From assembly GCF_019703835.1 (NCBI RefSeq), contig NZ_AP023054.1:868001-932000 (forward strand): DNA of 64,000 nt. Reading direction: 5' to 3'. This DNA is from Thaumasiovibrio subtropicus (GTDB lineage: Bacteria; Pseudomonadota; Gammaproteobacteria; Enterobacterales; Vibrionaceae). Made by a program: the position numbers and the translations under genes. Every line of letters begins with the position of its first letter. Within the stretch, counting starts at the first letter, position 1. This document shows positions 34,323 to 44,373 of the stretch, piece by piece. Under the pieces are notes generated by a model. That model did no database searches and had not been told where the DNA came from. It worked only from the letters and a program-made list of their open reading frames with translations.

Positions 34323-35783
34323 ATGCAAGGTGTAGCAAAGATCCTCGTTATCGATGATGATGCACAAAGTCGTCACGATCTGAGTGTCATATTCGACTTT
34401 GTCGGTGAGCAGTGTCAGGCTGTGCCGTTGCAGCAAGTCGATGAGACGCTATCTACTCGTACATGGTGTGCCTGTTTCATTGGTAAGATCACCGCGAAAA
34501 AGCAATTGATACCAACGTTGGAGAAGCTTTTCAAAGAACAGCATATCCCACTAATTGGTTATCAAGAGCATCATGACACGCTTTCTTCTCTCTCTAATTA
34601 TGTCGGTGAGCTAAAACGTCCACTGAACTATCATCAACTTTCTGAAGCGCTGCGTCATTGCCAAGAGTTCTTAGGGCAAGTGACTCGCCCAGTTCCGACC
34701 CTTGGGCGTCGTTCTCCGTTATTCCGTAGTATGGTGGGAAGTAGCGAGCAGATTGTCCAAGTTCGTCAAATGATAGAGCAAGTTGCGAGCAGTGATGCCA
34801 ATGTGCTTATCTTAGGTGAATCTGGTACAGGTAAAGAAGTGGTTGCACGTAACGTGCACTATCATTCAACTCGTCGTGATGGGCCATTTGTGCCTGTTAA
34901 TTGTGGTGCGATTCCCCCAGATCTGCTGGAGAGTGAGCTTTTTGGTCATGAAAAAGGCGCATTTACAGGCGCGATTTCTGCACGTAAAGGGCGCTTTGAA
35001 CTGGCTGATGGCGGGACGCTATTTCTCGATGAAATCGGTGATATGCCAGCCGCGATGCAGGTTAAGCTGTTGCGTGTACTTCAAGAGCGTACCTTCGAGC
35101 GAGTGGGTGGCAACAAGAGCATTAAAGTCAATGTGCGTATTGTCGCCGCGACACATCGCAATCTCGAAACGATGATCGATGCGGGGACATTCCGCGAAGA
35201 CCTCTTTTATCGATTAAATGTCTTCCCGATTGAGATGCCAGCGCTGCGTGAGCGATTGGAAGATATTCCTTTGCTCATTCAAGAGCTGTTTGCGCGAATG
35301 GAAGCGGAAGGGGTAAACAACCAACTGCGTTTTAGCCAACGCGCAATTAAATCTCTGATGTCTCATGATTGGCCTGGCAATGTGCGTGAGTTAGCAAATC
35401 TGATTGAACGCATGTCGATCATCTGTCCGGATGGATTGATTGATATTAATCAGTTGCCAGCTAAGTATCGCTATGGGGATGTGCCGGACTTTGAGCCAGA
35501 GCCCTATGGCAATACGGAAATGGCAGAGCGAGAAGCGCTGTCTGATATGTTTGCTGATAGTTTCGATGATGAGTTTGATGACTTCAGTGGCGCTGGGTCA
35601 CTGTCTGAGTTACCTCCAGAAGGGGTAAACTTGAAAGAGTTACTGGCTGAGTTAGAAGTCGACATGATCACTCAGGCGCTTGAAGCTCAAGATTGGGTAG
35701 TTGCACGTGCAGCAGACATGTTGGGTATGCGTAGAACAACGCTAGTTGAGAAGATGCGAAAGTACCAACTCGGCAAAGATTAA
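34323..35783 (+). CDS. flrA: Flagellar master regulator FlrA
   Basis: FlrA (486 residues) is the top sigma-54 activator that starts flrBC, fliE and flhA transcription. The N-terminal FleQ-type domain (about 5-115) resembles a receiver but has no Asp at the usual site (TWCACFIGK), so it is not a normal phosphoacceptor; family members bind cyclic di-GMP at the ATPase domain. The AAA+ domain has Walker A GESGTGK (165-171), the sigma-54 contact GAFTGA (212-217) and Walker [11 protein letters not shown] (230-239). A Fis-type HTH lies at the end ([18 protein letters not shown]). Confidence 0.96.
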   Translation: MQGVAKILVIDDDAQSRHDLSVIFDFVGEQCQAVPLQQVDETLSTRTWCACFIGKITAKKQLIPTLEKLFKEQHIPLIGYQEHHDTLSSLSNYVGELKRPLNYHQLSEALRHCQEFLGQVTRPVPTLGRRSPLFRSMVGSSEQIVQVRQMIEQVASSDANVLILGESGTGKEVVARNVHYHSTRRDGPFVPVNCGAIPPDLLESELFGHEKGAFTGAISARKGRFELADGGTLFLDEIGDMPAAMQVKLLRVLQERTFERVGGNKSIKVNVRIVAATHRNLETMIDAGTFREDLFYRLNVFPIEMPALRERLEDIPLLIQELFARMEAEGVNNQLRFSQRAIKSLMSHDWPGNVRELANLIERMSIICPDGLIDINQLPAKYRYGDVPDFEPEPYGNTEMAEREALSDMFADSFDDEFDDFSGAGSLSELPPEGVNLKELLAELEVDMITQALEAQDWVVARAADMLGMRRTTLVEKMRKYQLGKD

Positions 35784-35807
35784 GCGTATTTTTCGCTATG
35801 ATTACAT

Positions 35808-35838
35808 AAGGGAGTCAATTTTATGACTCCCTTTTTTT
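35808..35838 (+). terminator. Terminator after flrA
   Basis: AGGGAGTCA and TGACTCCCT form a 9-bp stem around a short AT loop, followed by seven T residues. It makes flrA a single-gene unit. Confidence 0.93.
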
Positions 35839-35895
35839 ATGTGATTAATAAATGTAACTTTCTGTATTTAAATCAAAAAAAAGCCTTTTTTCAGT

Positions 35896-35911
35896 TGGTA
35901 CGATTCATGCT
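35896..35911 (+). promoter_or_regulatory. Sigma-54 promoter of flrBC
   Basis: TGGTAC-N5-ATGCT has exact GG-N10-GC spacing with two departures from consensus. It lies close to flrB. FlrA is the likely activator, as for flrBC in V. cholerae. Confidence 0.75.
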
Positions 35912-35958
35912 TAATATGACCTTAATCAGATGTGTCAAAATGGGAACGCGGGGTCAGA

Positions 35959-36987
35959 GTGGAAGTCGCTACGCAATTGGATGAGTTGTCTGCGCAAGTT
36001 GCGCGCTATCAACAAGTGATGAATGCTATGCCAGCAGGCGTTATCTTGCTGGATCCTCAAGGAGGCATATCAGAGGCGAACCCCGAAGCTGAGCGTTTAC
36101 TTGGTGCGCCACTTGTCGGTGAGAAATGGTATGAGATCATTCAGCGCTCCTTCGACCCGAAGGCAGACGATGGGCATGAAATCTCATTGCGCGATGGCAA
36201 AAAGGTCAAGTTAGCAATTTCGGCGTCGAACAGTGGCCAATTGATCTTGATCACTGATATGACAGAGACGCGCTTGCTGCAGGCGAGAGTCAGTGACATG
36301 CAGCGATTTTCTTCTTTAGGCCGGATGGTCGCTTCGCTTGCTCATCAAATTCGTACTCCCTTATCCAGTGCGTTGCTCTATGCGCAGAATTTAGGGGCAG
36401 ATAATATCAATGCACCAACCAGACAACGCTTTCAAGGTAAGTTAGTTGATCGCCTGCATGATCTGGAAAAGCAAGTTAACGACATGTTGTTGTTCGCAAA
36501 AGGGGGCGATAACAAGGTTGTTGCACCTTTTTCCATCGAAGATCTGCTAAATGAAGTAGAAAGCATGGTCGATGCCCTCATCGCACGTCATAACGTTGAT
36601 TTCAGCATCGATTGCGATGATGAATCTCAACAGGTTTTAGGCAATGTTAACGCGCTAGCGAGTGCGATCAGTAACTTGATTGTGAATGCGATTCAAGTTG
36701 CTGGAAACGAATGTCGCGTTGCCTTGCACTGTGTTGTAAAAAATGAGCAGCTCTTGATTGAAGTGATAGATAATGGCCCCGGTATTTCGGCTGAAATGCA
36801 GGAGAAAATTCTAGAGCCATTTTTTACAACGCGCCAACAGGGAACAGGACTAGGTCTTGCCGTTGTGCAGATGGTCGCTAAGGCACATAAAGGTGTCGTA
36901 ACAATTCAATCTCAAGTCGGGGAAGGCGCAACATTTCGTCTAACGCTCCCGTTACTTGCGTCAATTCAGACCGGAGGTCAGTCATGA
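35959..36987 (+). CDS. flrB: Flagellar sensor kinase FlrB
   Basis: FlrB (342 residues from GTG 35959) phosphorylates FlrC. A PAS domain lies at about 14-110 (MPAGVILLDPQGG). The HisKA helix has phosphorylated His129 (SLAHQIRTPL), and the HATPase domain has NAIQVAGNE, DNGPGIS and GTGLGLAVV. No membrane segment is visible, so it is cytosolic. An in-frame GTG at 35932 is possible but would leave only about 10 bases after the predicted transcription start; GTG 35959 follows a GGGG-type site. The stop overlaps flrC (ATGA). Confidence 0.93.
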   Translation: MEVATQLDELSAQVARYQQVMNAMPAGVILLDPQGGISEANPEAERLLGAPLVGEKWYEIIQRSFDPKADDGHEISLRDGKKVKLAISASNSGQLILITDMTETRLLQARVSDMQRFSSLGRMVASLAHQIRTPLSSALLYAQNLGADNINAPTRQRFQGKLVDRLHDLEKQVNDMLLFAKGGDNKVVAPFSIEDLLNEVESMVDALIARHNVDFSIDCDDESQQVLGNVNALASAISNLIVNAIQVAGNECRVALHCVVKNEQLLIEVIDNGPGISAEMQEKILEPFFTTRQQGTGLGLAVVQMVAKAHKGVVTIQSQVGEGATFRLTLPLLASIQTGGQS

Positions 36988-38375
36988 ATCAGAGTCGTGT
37001 ATTAGTTGTTGAAGATGATGAAGGTTTGCGCGAGGCGCTGGTCGACACGCTTTCTCTAGCCGGCTATGAATGGATAGAAGCTGACAGTGCAGAACAAGCG
37101 ATTGTGTTATTGAAACAACATGCGGTCGATATCGTGATTTCTGATGTACAGATGGCGGGCATGGATGGTCTCGGGCTATTGCGAACCATTAAAAACAATT
37201 GGCCGAAACTGCCTGTGTTGTTGATGACGGCTTATGCCAACATCCAAGATGCCGTGGTGGCAATGAAAGAGGGAGCCATTGATTACATGGCCAAACCTTT
37301 TGCGCCGGAAGTGTTGCTCAATATGGTGAGCCGTTATGCGCCAGTGAAAACGGAGACCCATCAAACGGTGGTGGCCGATCCAAAAAGCTTGCAGTTAATG
37401 GCCTTGGCGGAGAAGGTGGCAGCGACTGAAGCAAGCGTCATGGTCCTTGGCCCGAGTGGTAGTGGTAAAGAGGTGCTGTCTCGCCATCTACATCAGCATT
37501 CTCCTCGTAAAGAACAGCCTTTTGTGGCGATTAACTGCGCGGCGATCCCTGACAATATGCTGGAAGCAACATTGTTTGGCTATGAGAAAGGGGCATTTAC
37601 CGGCGCGGTGCAAGCTTGTCCGGGTAAGTTTGAGCAGGCACAAGGCGGAACGATTTTACTGGATGAGATCAGTGAGATGGATCTTAACCTCCAAGCCAAG
37701 CTACTGCGTGTGCTTCAAGAGCGCGAAGTAGAACGACTTGGTAGCCGCAAAACCATCAAGTTGGATGTACGGGTGCTGGCGACCAGTAACCGCGATTTAC
37801 GCCAACACGTCGCTGAAGGGAACTTCCGAGAAGACCTTTACTACCGCTTGAATGTATTCCCACTCACGTGGCCAGCACTGTGTGACCGCCCAGGCGATAT
37901 CTTACCCTTGGCTAATCACTTGATTGAACGACATTGCAGCAAGCAAGGCAGTGCGATTGTCACTATCAGCGAATGTGCGCAACACACTTTGCTCGAATAT
38001 CCGTGGCCGGGCAATGTGCGAGAGCTGGATAATGTAATGCAGCGTGCCTTGATTCTGGCAGGCAATGGCCCGATTGAGCAGGGACATATTTTGCTAGAAG
38101 GTGGCGATTGGCAGCAGTCTATCGTCGCAGCGCCAACAGGTGTCGCGCCGACGGTTGCGCCGGTTGCTCACCCAGAAGAGAGCGCTCAAGCAACCAATGG
38201 CGCAGAAGGGTTAGGTAGCGAATTACGATCTCAGGAGTTCAATATCATTCTTGATGCGATTAAAGCGTGTGATGGACGCCGCAAAGAGGTGGCAGAACGC
38301 TTGGGGATTAGTCCAAGAACCTTGCGATATAAGCTTGCGAAGATGCGTGATGCTGGGATCGATATCCCAGCTTAA
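36984..38375 (+). CDS. flrC: Sigma-54 response regulator FlrC
   Basis: FlrC (463 residues) activates hook, basal-body and first-flagellin promoters when phosphorylated by FlrB. The receiver domain has Asp10/Asp11-type acidic residues (VVEDDE) and phosphoacceptor Asp54 ([11 protein letters not shown]). The AAA+ domain has [14 protein letters not shown] and a [11 protein letters not shown]alker B. A Fis-type HTH ([20 protein letters not shown]) is at the end. It is coupled to flrB by a 4-base overlap. Confidence 0.96.
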   Translation: MNQSRVLVVEDDEGLREALVDTLSLAGYEWIEADSAEQAIVLLKQHAVDIVISDVQMAGMDGLGLLRTIKNNWPKLPVLLMTAYANIQDAVVAMKEGAIDYMAKPFAPEVLLNMVSRYAPVKTETHQTVVADPKSLQLMALAEKVAATEASVMVLGPSGSGKEVLSRHLHQHSPRKEQPFVAINCAAIPDNMLEATLFGYEKGAFTGAVQACPGKFEQAQGGTILLDEISEMDLNLQAKLLRVLQEREVERLGSRKTIKLDVRVLATSNRDLRQHVAEGNFREDLYYRLNVFPLTWPALCDRPGDILPLANHLIERHCSKQGSAIVTISECAQHTLLEYPWPGNVRELDNVMQRALILAGNGPIEQGHILLEGGDWQQSIVAAPTGVAPTVAPVAHPEESAQATNGAEGLGSELRSQEFNIILDAIKACDGRRKEVAERLGISPRTLRYKLAKMRDAGIDIPA

Positions 38376-38421
38376 CAGGCAATTTGTTGATCTTATGTGG
38401 ACAAATTACGCTTAAAAAAGT

Positions 38422-38437
38422 TGGCGTTAAAATTGCA
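38422..38437 (+). promoter_or_regulatory. Sigma-54 promoter of fliEFGHIJ
   Basis: TGGCGT-N5-TTGCA with exact GG-N10-GC spacing lies 57 bases before fliE. Confidence 0.88.
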
Positions 38438-38493
38438 GTAACAGTAGTATTAGGCGGTAGCGCCAAGGTTCTGGCACTAGAAGGAATGCGAAA

Positions 38494-38805
38494 ATGAAAG
38501 TGAGTGATCTTCAAGCAGAAATGGCAAGCATGCGTTTGGAAGCACAAAGTACAACGCGCCCAGCAACAGGCCAGCAAGTGAGTGAAGACTTTGGCAACTT
38601 GTTGTCCAATGCCATCAACACGGTCAATCACCATCAAAAGCAATCTAGTCAGCTTCAAACACGTTTTGATTCCGGTGATCGCTCAGTGTCACTGTCAGAT
38701 GTGATGATTGCGCGAAATAAATCTAGTGTGGCATTTGAAGCCACGGTAGAAGTGCGCAACAAGTTAGTTGAAGCATACAAAGAACTGATGAGCATGCCGG
38801 TTTAA
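38494..38805 (+). CDS. fliE: Hook-basal body adaptor FliE
   Basis: FliE (103 residues) joins the MS ring to the rod. The C-terminal two-thirds hold the family helices: FGNLLSNAINTVNHHQKQSS, GDRSVSLSDVMIARNKSSVA and VRNKLVEAYKELMSMPV. An AAGGAAT site precedes ATG 38494. It is first in the fliE operon. Confidence 0.95.
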   Translation: MKVSDLQAEMASMRLEAQSTTRPATGQQVSEDFGNLLSNAINTVNHHQKQSSQLQTRFDSGDRSVSLSDVMIARNKSSVAFEATVEVRNKLVEAYKELMSMPV

Positions 38806-38856
38806 TCGACATTGTTAGTCATGTTGAGTAGTTAAGTCAGAGTTAGGACGAATGCA

Positions 38857-40599
38857 GTGGCAGAGGAATCGGTGAAACAAGATCTTGCAGTGGCTGGCGA
38901 TGCAGCAGCCGTCCCTGCAACGGTCGACGATACGCTAGATAGCCAGAACCTAGACATCAATGAGACGAGTTCGTCTAAGATGGAAGGGTTGCTGGGTGAT
39001 CTTGATATCGTCAGACAGATTATCTTGGTGCTCTCTGTCGCCATCTGTGTGGCGTTGATTGTCATGCTCTTCTTCTGGATTAAAACGCCAGAAATGCGTC
39101 CGCTCGGGACTTATGAAACCGAGGAACTGATCCCCGTTCTCGACTATCTCGATCAACAAAAAATTGAATACAGCATCGATGGCAATACGATTCGTGTTCC
39201 TGTCGACCAATATGCCTCGCTTCAACTCAACCTCACTCGCGCTGGACTGAACACACGTACACAGGCGGGTGATGATATCTTGCTTAACGATATGGGATTT
39301 GGTGTCTCGCAACGTTTAGAGCAAGAACGCCTTAAGTTGAGCCGTGAACGCCAGTTAGCGCGCGCCATTGAACAGATACGCCAAGTCAGTAAGGCGCAGG
39401 TGTTATTGGCGATGCCGAAGCAAAGCGTCTTCGTACGTCACAACCAAGATGCATCGGCAACCGTATTTCTTACCCTACGCACAGGGGCAACCTTAGGCCA
39501 AGAGGAAGTCGACTCCATTGTTGATATGGTGGCTACAGCCGTGCCCGGGCTGACACCTGCAAGAGTGACAGTGACTGACCAACATGGTCGTTTGCTAAGT
39601 TCAGGTACGCAAGATGCCACTGCAATGGCACGCCGCAAAGAGTACGAGATGGTGCGCAAGCAAGAAGCGAACTTGCGCGATAAGATAGATTCTATCCTCA
39701 TCCCTGTACTCGGCCTTGGTAATTACACCGCGCAGGTTGATGTCTCGATGGACTTCAGTGCCGTCGAGGAGACGCGCAAACGCTTTGATCCTGAAACACC
39801 TGCGACGCGAAGCGAGTTTACCCTCGAAGACATCAACAACGGCAGCCGTGTTGCGGGTATTCCAGGCGCGTTAAGTAATCAACCACCGGTAGATTCGTCG
39901 ATTCCGCAAGATGTCATTGATATGCAGAATGGCACGGGCACGGGTGGTTCTGTACACCGTGAAGCGACCCGAAATTTTGAACTTGATACCACGATTAGTC
40001 ATCGCCGCGGTCAAACAGGCGTTATCGACCGTCAAACCGTGTCTGTTGCGGTGAACTATCGCCCAGAAGTGAACGCTGAAACGGGCGAAATGAGCATGGT
40101 GCCACGCACAGAAGCTGAGCTAGAGAATATTCGTCGCTTGCTGATGGGCGGTGTCGGCTTCTCAGATATGCGTGGTGACATGATTGAAGTGATTTCGGTG
40201 CCGTTTGTTTCACCAGAAATGGATCAAATTGGCGATGTTCCGATTTGGGATCATCCGAACTTCAATAACTGGATACGCTGGCTTGCAGCCGCCTTAGTGA
40301 TGATTGTCGTGGTACTGGTACTGATTCGTCCTGCCATGCGCAAACTGCTCTACCCGAATGTGGCTGAAGATGGCACGCCACTTGGGCCTGATGGTCTCCC
40401 TCTGCCACAAGACAACGAAATTAGCCTACTTGGCAGTGACATTGATGGCATCGAGGGCTTTGAATTTAGCAGCAGCTCAATTGATCTGCCAAACTTACAT
40501 AAAGATGAAGACTTGTTGAAAGCGGTACGGGCGCTGGTAGCGAACGAACCGGATCTCGCAGTACAAGTAGTGAAAAGTTGGGTGACGAACGATGGCTGA
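38857..40599 (+). CDS. fliF: MS-ring protein FliF
   Basis: FliF (580 residues) forms the membrane MS ring on which the motor is built. The start is GTG 38857 behind AGGAC; the N-terminal acidic segment (about 1-50) matches Vibrio FliF. The first membrane helix is near 54-72 (ILVLSVAICVALIVMLFFW) and the second near 474-492 (WLAAALVMIVVVLVLI). YscJ-type ring-building motifs lie between. The C-terminal cytosolic tail binds FliG. Its end overlaps fliG by 8 bases. Confidence 0.95.
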   Translation: MAEESVKQDLAVAGDAAAVPATVDDTLDSQNLDINETSSSKMEGLLGDLDIVRQIILVLSVAICVALIVMLFFWIKTPEMRPLGTYETEELIPVLDYLDQQKIEYSIDGNTIRVPVDQYASLQLNLTRAGLNTRTQAGDDILLNDMGFGVSQRLEQERLKLSRERQLARAIEQIRQVSKAQVLLAMPKQSVFVRHNQDASATVFLTLRTGATLGQEEVDSIVDMVATAVPGLTPARVTVTDQHGRLLSSGTQDATAMARRKEYEMVRKQEANLRDKIDSILIPVLGLGNYTAQVDVSMDFSAVEETRKRFDPETPATRSEFTLEDINNGSRVAGIPGALSNQPPVDSSIPQDVIDMQNGTGTGGSVHREATRNFELDTTISHRRGQTGVIDRQTVSVAVNYRPEVNAETGEMSMVPRTEAELENIRRLLMGGVGFSDMRGDMIEVISVPFVSPEMDQIGDVPIWDHPNFNNWIRWLAAALVMIVVVLVLIRPAMRKLLYPNVAEDGTPLGPDGLPLPQDNEISLLGSDIDGIEGFEFSSSSIDLPNLHKDEDLLKAVRALVANEPDLAVQVVKSWVTNDG

Positions 40600-41638
40600 T
40601 GATCTAGCACCGGGCGAAGAAGGTGCCCCATTTGATATTGCAACCTTGAGCGGTATTGACCGCGCAGCGATCCTATTATTGAGCTTGAGTGAAGAAGACG
40701 CCGCGTCGATCATTCGTCACTTGGAGCCTAAAGAAGTACAGCGTGTTGGTGGTGCTATGGCCACCATGCAAGATCTTAATCAGGGTAAAGTTGCCGCGGT
40801 GCATCGCAACTTTATCGAAGAGATTCAGAAATACACCTCAATTGGTATGGGCAGTGAGGACTTTGTTAAGAAAGCTCTGATTGCTGCCTTGGGTGAAGAT
40901 AAAGCCAGCAACCTCGTTGACCAAATCCTGATGGGAAGTGGTTCAAAAGGATTGGATTCATTGAAGTGGATGGATCCGCGTCAAGTTGCCAGCATCATTG
41001 TTAATGAGCACCCCCAAATTCAGACCATTGTTCTCTCTTATCTGGAGCCTGAGCAGTCGGCCGAAATCATGTCTCAGTTCCCTGAACGTGTCCGCCTCGA
41101 TTTGATGATGCGTATCGCTAACTTGGAAGAAGTTCAACCTGCGGCATTGCATGAGTTGAATGAGATTATGGAGAAGCAGTTCGCTGGTCAGGCGGGTGCG
41201 CAAGCGGCGAAAATTGGTGGCCTGAAGGCTGCAGCGGAGATCATGAACTACCTCGACAACAATGTCGAAGGTTTGTTGATGGAGCAGATTCGCGACAACG
41301 ACGAAGACATGGCGACGCAAATTCAAGACCTGATGTTTGTCTTCGAAAACCTTGCCGAAGTGGACGATCGTGGCATTCAAGCTTTGCTGCGTGATGTGCC
41401 TCAAGAGCAGCTTCAGAAGGCGCTTAAAGGTGCAGATGATGGCTTGCGCGATAAGATCATGCGTAACATGTCGAAACGTGCTGCTGAAATGCTGGCTGAT
41501 GATTTGGAAGCCATGGGGCCTATTCGCGTCTCAGATGTGGAAGCCGCACAGAAAGAGATCCTTTCTATTGCTCGACGCTTGGCCGATGCAGGTGAAATTA
41601 TGCTGGCATCTGGCGGCGGCGCAGATGAATTCTTGTAA
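40592..41638 (+). CDS. fliG: Motor switch protein FliG
   Basis: FliG (348 residues) transmits stator force and sets rotation sense. It has an N-terminal FliF-binding domain, a middle domain with the EHPQ motif (VNEHPQIQT), and a C-terminal torque domain with charged residues in VFENLAEVDDRGIQALLRDV. Length is standard. The start overlaps the fliF end (ATGGCTGA). Confidence 0.96.
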   Translation: MADDLAPGEEGAPFDIATLSGIDRAAILLLSLSEEDAASIIRHLEPKEVQRVGGAMATMQDLNQGKVAAVHRNFIEEIQKYTSIGMGSEDFVKKALIAALGEDKASNLVDQILMGSGSKGLDSLKWMDPRQVASIIVNEHPQIQTIVLSYLEPEQSAEIMSQFPERVRLDLMMRIANLEEVQPAALHELNEIMEKQFAGQAGAQAAKIGGLKAAAEIMNYLDNNVEGLLMEQIRDNDEDMATQIQDLMFVFENLAEVDDRGIQALLRDVPQEQLQKALKGADDGLRDKIMRNMSKRAAEMLADDLEAMGPIRVSDVEAAQKEILSIARRLADAGEIMLASGGGADEFL

Positions 41639-41649
41639 GGTGAGCGGTT

Positions 41650-42453
41650 ATGGCCTTTGATCGTCGTCGCGGTTACATCCGAGTCACGGAAGAGCAAAAC
41701 CCAGAGCTCGCTAAGTGGGATTTGCCTGATTATGGTGAAGTGGATGAGCTGCCACGGGAAACCGCGCTTAATTACGATCCTAATTGGCAAGCGCCCGAAC
41801 CAGAGCCGGAAGAACAGGAAGAGATGCCCGCGCCCCTAACGGCTGCGGATCTCGATACAATCCGTCAGTCTGCTTATGATGAGGGGTTTGCTGATGGCCA
41901 AGCGAAAGGGTATCAGGCTGGTTTTGAAGCCGGTGAGCCTGAAGGGCATGCAAAAGGGCTAGAGACCGGTCAGGCTGAAGGCCTTGAAAAAGGTCTTGAA
42001 GAAGGTCAAGCAACTATTACCGCGCAAGCCGAGCAGCTTGTTACCTTAGCGGATAAACTAGCAGCACCGATGGCACAAGTGGATGAGCAAGTCGAAAAAG
42101 AGATGGTCAATTTGGTCATGCAGCTTGCCAGTGAGCTGTTCCAAGTGGAATTGCAGACGAATCCACAGATAATCCTTAAAACGCTCCGTGAAGCGATCGC
42201 CTCTTTGCCGATTGCAGGGCGAAAAACCAGCCTACAGCTTCACCCTGAAGATTTGGCATTGGTGGAAGAGGCTTATGGCAAAGCCAACCTCGAAGGTCGC
42301 AATTGGGTGCTGATTGCTGAGCCAGCCTTACAGCGCGGTGACGTGGTTGTTCAAGCGCAAGACTCACAAGTCGATTACTTGATGGCAAATCGCGTCAAAG
42401 AGCTACTTCATAACTTCTTAGGTCATAACGGTATGGGACAAGATGCTGTATGA
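41650..42453 (+). CDS. fliH: Flagellar export regulator FliH
   Basis: FliH (267 residues) regulates the FliI ATPase at the export gate. A stretch at about 78-120 has repeated Gly-x3-Gly spacing ([19 protein letters not shown] and onward), a hallmark of FliH helices that pack by glycine. The C-terminal half resembles V-ATPase stator subunits ([16 protein letters not shown]). The stop overlaps fliI by 4 bases (ATGA). Confidence 0.94.
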   Translation: MAFDRRRGYIRVTEEQNPELAKWDLPDYGEVDELPRETALNYDPNWQAPEPEPEEQEEMPAPLTAADLDTIRQSAYDEGFADGQAKGYQAGFEAGEPEGHAKGLETGQAEGLEKGLEEGQATITAQAEQLVTLADKLAAPMAQVDEQVEKEMVNLVMQLASELFQVELQTNPQIILKTLREAIASLPIAGRKTSLQLHPEDLALVEEAYGKANLEGRNWVLIAEPALQRGDVVVQAQDSQVDYLMANRVKELLHNFLGHNGMGQDAV

Positions 42454-43778
42454 CGCAAACACTCGCTCAGCGACTCGCTAACTACAAGACAGAAAGTCTC
42501 ATTACCAAACCGGTAGCTTCCGGCCGGTTAGTCCGTGTGATTGGTTTAACCTTGGAAGCCGTCGGTTGCAGTGCGCCCGTCGGTAGCTTATGCCAAGTTG
42601 AAACCTTGAGTGGGAAAATGGAAGCAGAGGTTGTTGGGTTTGCCGATAACACGCTGTTCCTGATGCCGAGTGAGCCTCTAACTGGGGTTGTCCCCGGCGC
42701 GAAAGTGACCCCGATCAGTGAAGAGCATGGCCTATCGGTAGGGCCGGAACTACTCGGTCGCGTTATTGACGGCGTGGGTAAGCCTTTAGATGGCCTTGGG
42801 CCAATCTTTACTGAGCAGCAAGCCAGTTTCAATGCCGTTCCTATTAACCCCTTAGCACGGAAGCCGATCAAAGAGCCGCTTGATGTGGGCATCAAGGCGA
42901 TTAATGGCATGCTGACGGTGGGCAAAGGGCAACGTATCGGTTTGTTTGCGGGTTCCGGTGTCGGTAAGTCGGTCACGCTCGGCATGATGACACGAGGTAC
43001 CACCGCACAGGTGGTGGTGGTTGGGCTGATTGGTGAGCGTGGTCGAGAAGTAAAAGAATTCATTGATGAAATTCTCGGTACAGAAGGTCGTGAGCGCGCG
43101 GTGGTTGTGGCGGCTCCAGCCGATGCATCACCTCTGATGCGCTTAAAAGGTTGCCAAACCGCATTGACGATCGCGGAGTATTTTCGTGACCAAGGCTTAG
43201 ATGTTTTATTGCTGATGGACTCGTTGACCCGTTTTGCGCAGGCACAGCGTGAAATCGCCTTGTCTGTTGGTGAGCCTCCCGCAACCAAGGGTTATCCGCC
43301 TTCCGTGTTTGCTAAACTGCCTGCGTTAGTCGAACGGGCTGGTAATGGCAATGAAAATCAAGGCTCTATCACTGCCTTCTTTACCGTTTTAACGGAAGGT
43401 GACGATCTCCAAGACCCGATTGCAGATGCATCGCGGGCGATTTTGGATGGTCATATTGTGTTGTCTCGCGAGATGGCCGATGCGGGGCATTATCCAGCCA
43501 TTGATGTTGAACGTTCGGTGAGTCGTGTGATGCCGAATATTGTTGATGATGAACACATGTTGATGGCGAAAGCTTCACGTCAGATTCTTTCCATTTGCCG
43601 CAAAAACCAAGATTTAGTCTCGATTGGTGCTTACAAACCGGGTACAGACCAAGCGATCGATCAGGCGTTCTCCTACAAGCCGAGACTGGATCAATACTTG
43701 CAGCAAGGCATGAAAGAGGTGGTGAATTACGAAATGTGCGTCAATATGTTGCGGGCCACGCTTCAACCTGCTGGTTGA
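42450..43778 (+). CDS. fliI: Flagellum-specific ATPase FliI
   Basis: FliI (442 residues) is the F1-beta-like ATPase that prepares substrates for export. It has a beta-barrel N-terminal part, Walker [12 protein letters not shown] (near 163-173), Walker [13 protein letters not shown] (near 252-263) and the [14 protein letters not shown] loop. Its start overlaps fliH and fliJ follows after 41 bases. Confidence 0.96.
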   Translation: MTQTLAQRLANYKTESLITKPVASGRLVRVIGLTLEAVGCSAPVGSLCQVETLSGKMEAEVVGFADNTLFLMPSEPLTGVVPGAKVTPISEEHGLSVGPELLGRVIDGVGKPLDGLGPIFTEQQASFNAVPINPLARKPIKEPLDVGIKAINGMLTVGKGQRIGLFAGSGVGKSVTLGMMTRGTTAQVVVVGLIGERGREVKEFIDEILGTEGRERAVVVAAPADASPLMRLKGCQTALTIAEYFRDQGLDVLLLMDSLTRFAQAQREIALSVGEPPATKGYPPSVFAKLPALVERAGNGNENQGSITAFFTVLTEGDDLQDPIADASRAILDGHIVLSREMADAGHYPAIDVERSVSRVMPNIVDDEHMLMAKASRQILSICRKNQDLVSIGAYKPGTDQAIDQAFSYKPRLDQYLQQGMKEVVNYEMCVNMLRATLQPAG

Positions 43779-43819
43779 GTTGGAGATGATGTTTTTAGGT
43801 TCTTATTGAGAAGCAAGCT

Positions 43820-44266
43820 ATGGCAGATAATGCATTACAACTTATCCTTGAGCGCGCGGAACAAGACGAGAGAGATGCACTGCTGGCAGTAGAGCGTGCC
43901 AAAGTTGAGTTAGCGAACTATCACGAACAAGTGGCGCAAATCGAACAGTATCGACTAGATTATTTTTCTCAGATGACAGCGCGAGGTCAGGCTGGACTGA
44001 CTGCAAGCGAATACAGCCACCTTCAGCGCTTCATTAACCAGTTGGATGAAACGTTAGCAAAACAAAAGTTAGCGGGTGCTCACTTTGAAGAGCAAGTTGT
44101 GGAGTGCCAAGCCGCGTTCGAAGAAAAGCGTCAACAAAAGCGCAGTGTAGAGTGGCTGCTGGAAAAGAAACAAGCGGAAAAAAACAAGTTGGCGCAACAG
44201 CGTGAACAGCGTCAGATGGATGAATTCGCTAACCTTCAAGCGGCGCGTAAAATCATGATGCGCTGA
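43820..44266 (+). CDS. fliJ: Flagellar export chaperone FliJ
   Basis: FliJ (148 residues) is a coiled-coil stalk resembling the gamma subunit of F1 that links FliI to FlhA and recycles chaperones. Nearly every segment is charged coil (QDERDALLAVERAKVELANY; ECQAAFEEKRQQKRSVEWLL). It ends the fliE operon; a fresh sigma-54 promoter for fliK follows. Confidence 0.94.
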   Translation: MADNALQLILERAEQDERDALLAVERAKVELANYHEQVAQIEQYRLDYFSQMTARGQAGLTASEYSHLQRFINQLDETLAKQKLAGAHFEEQVVECQAAFEEKRQQKRSVEWLLEKKQAEKNKLAQQREQRQMDEFANLQAARKIMMR

Positions 44267-44321
44267 GTTATATCGAGTTTTTCTCCCACTGAACAAGCAC
44301 ATTGAGGTGGAGTGAGTATAT

Positions 44322-44337
44322 TGGTTCGATTCTTGCA
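44322..44337 (+). promoter_or_regulatory. Sigma-54 promoter of fliK operon
   Basis: TGGTTC-N5-TTGCA with exact GG-N10-GC spacing lies 36 bases before fliK. It would drive the fliKLMNOPQR-flhB unit. Confidence 0.85.
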
Positions 44338-44373
44338 TTTTAGTTGGTGAACTAATCTGCAGTGAGATGTCTG

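Noticed and set aside
35932..35958. GTG 35932 as the flrB start
   Set aside because: It would lie about 10 bases after the predicted sigma-54 transcription start with little room for a ribosome site; GTG 35959 is a better choice, though not proven.
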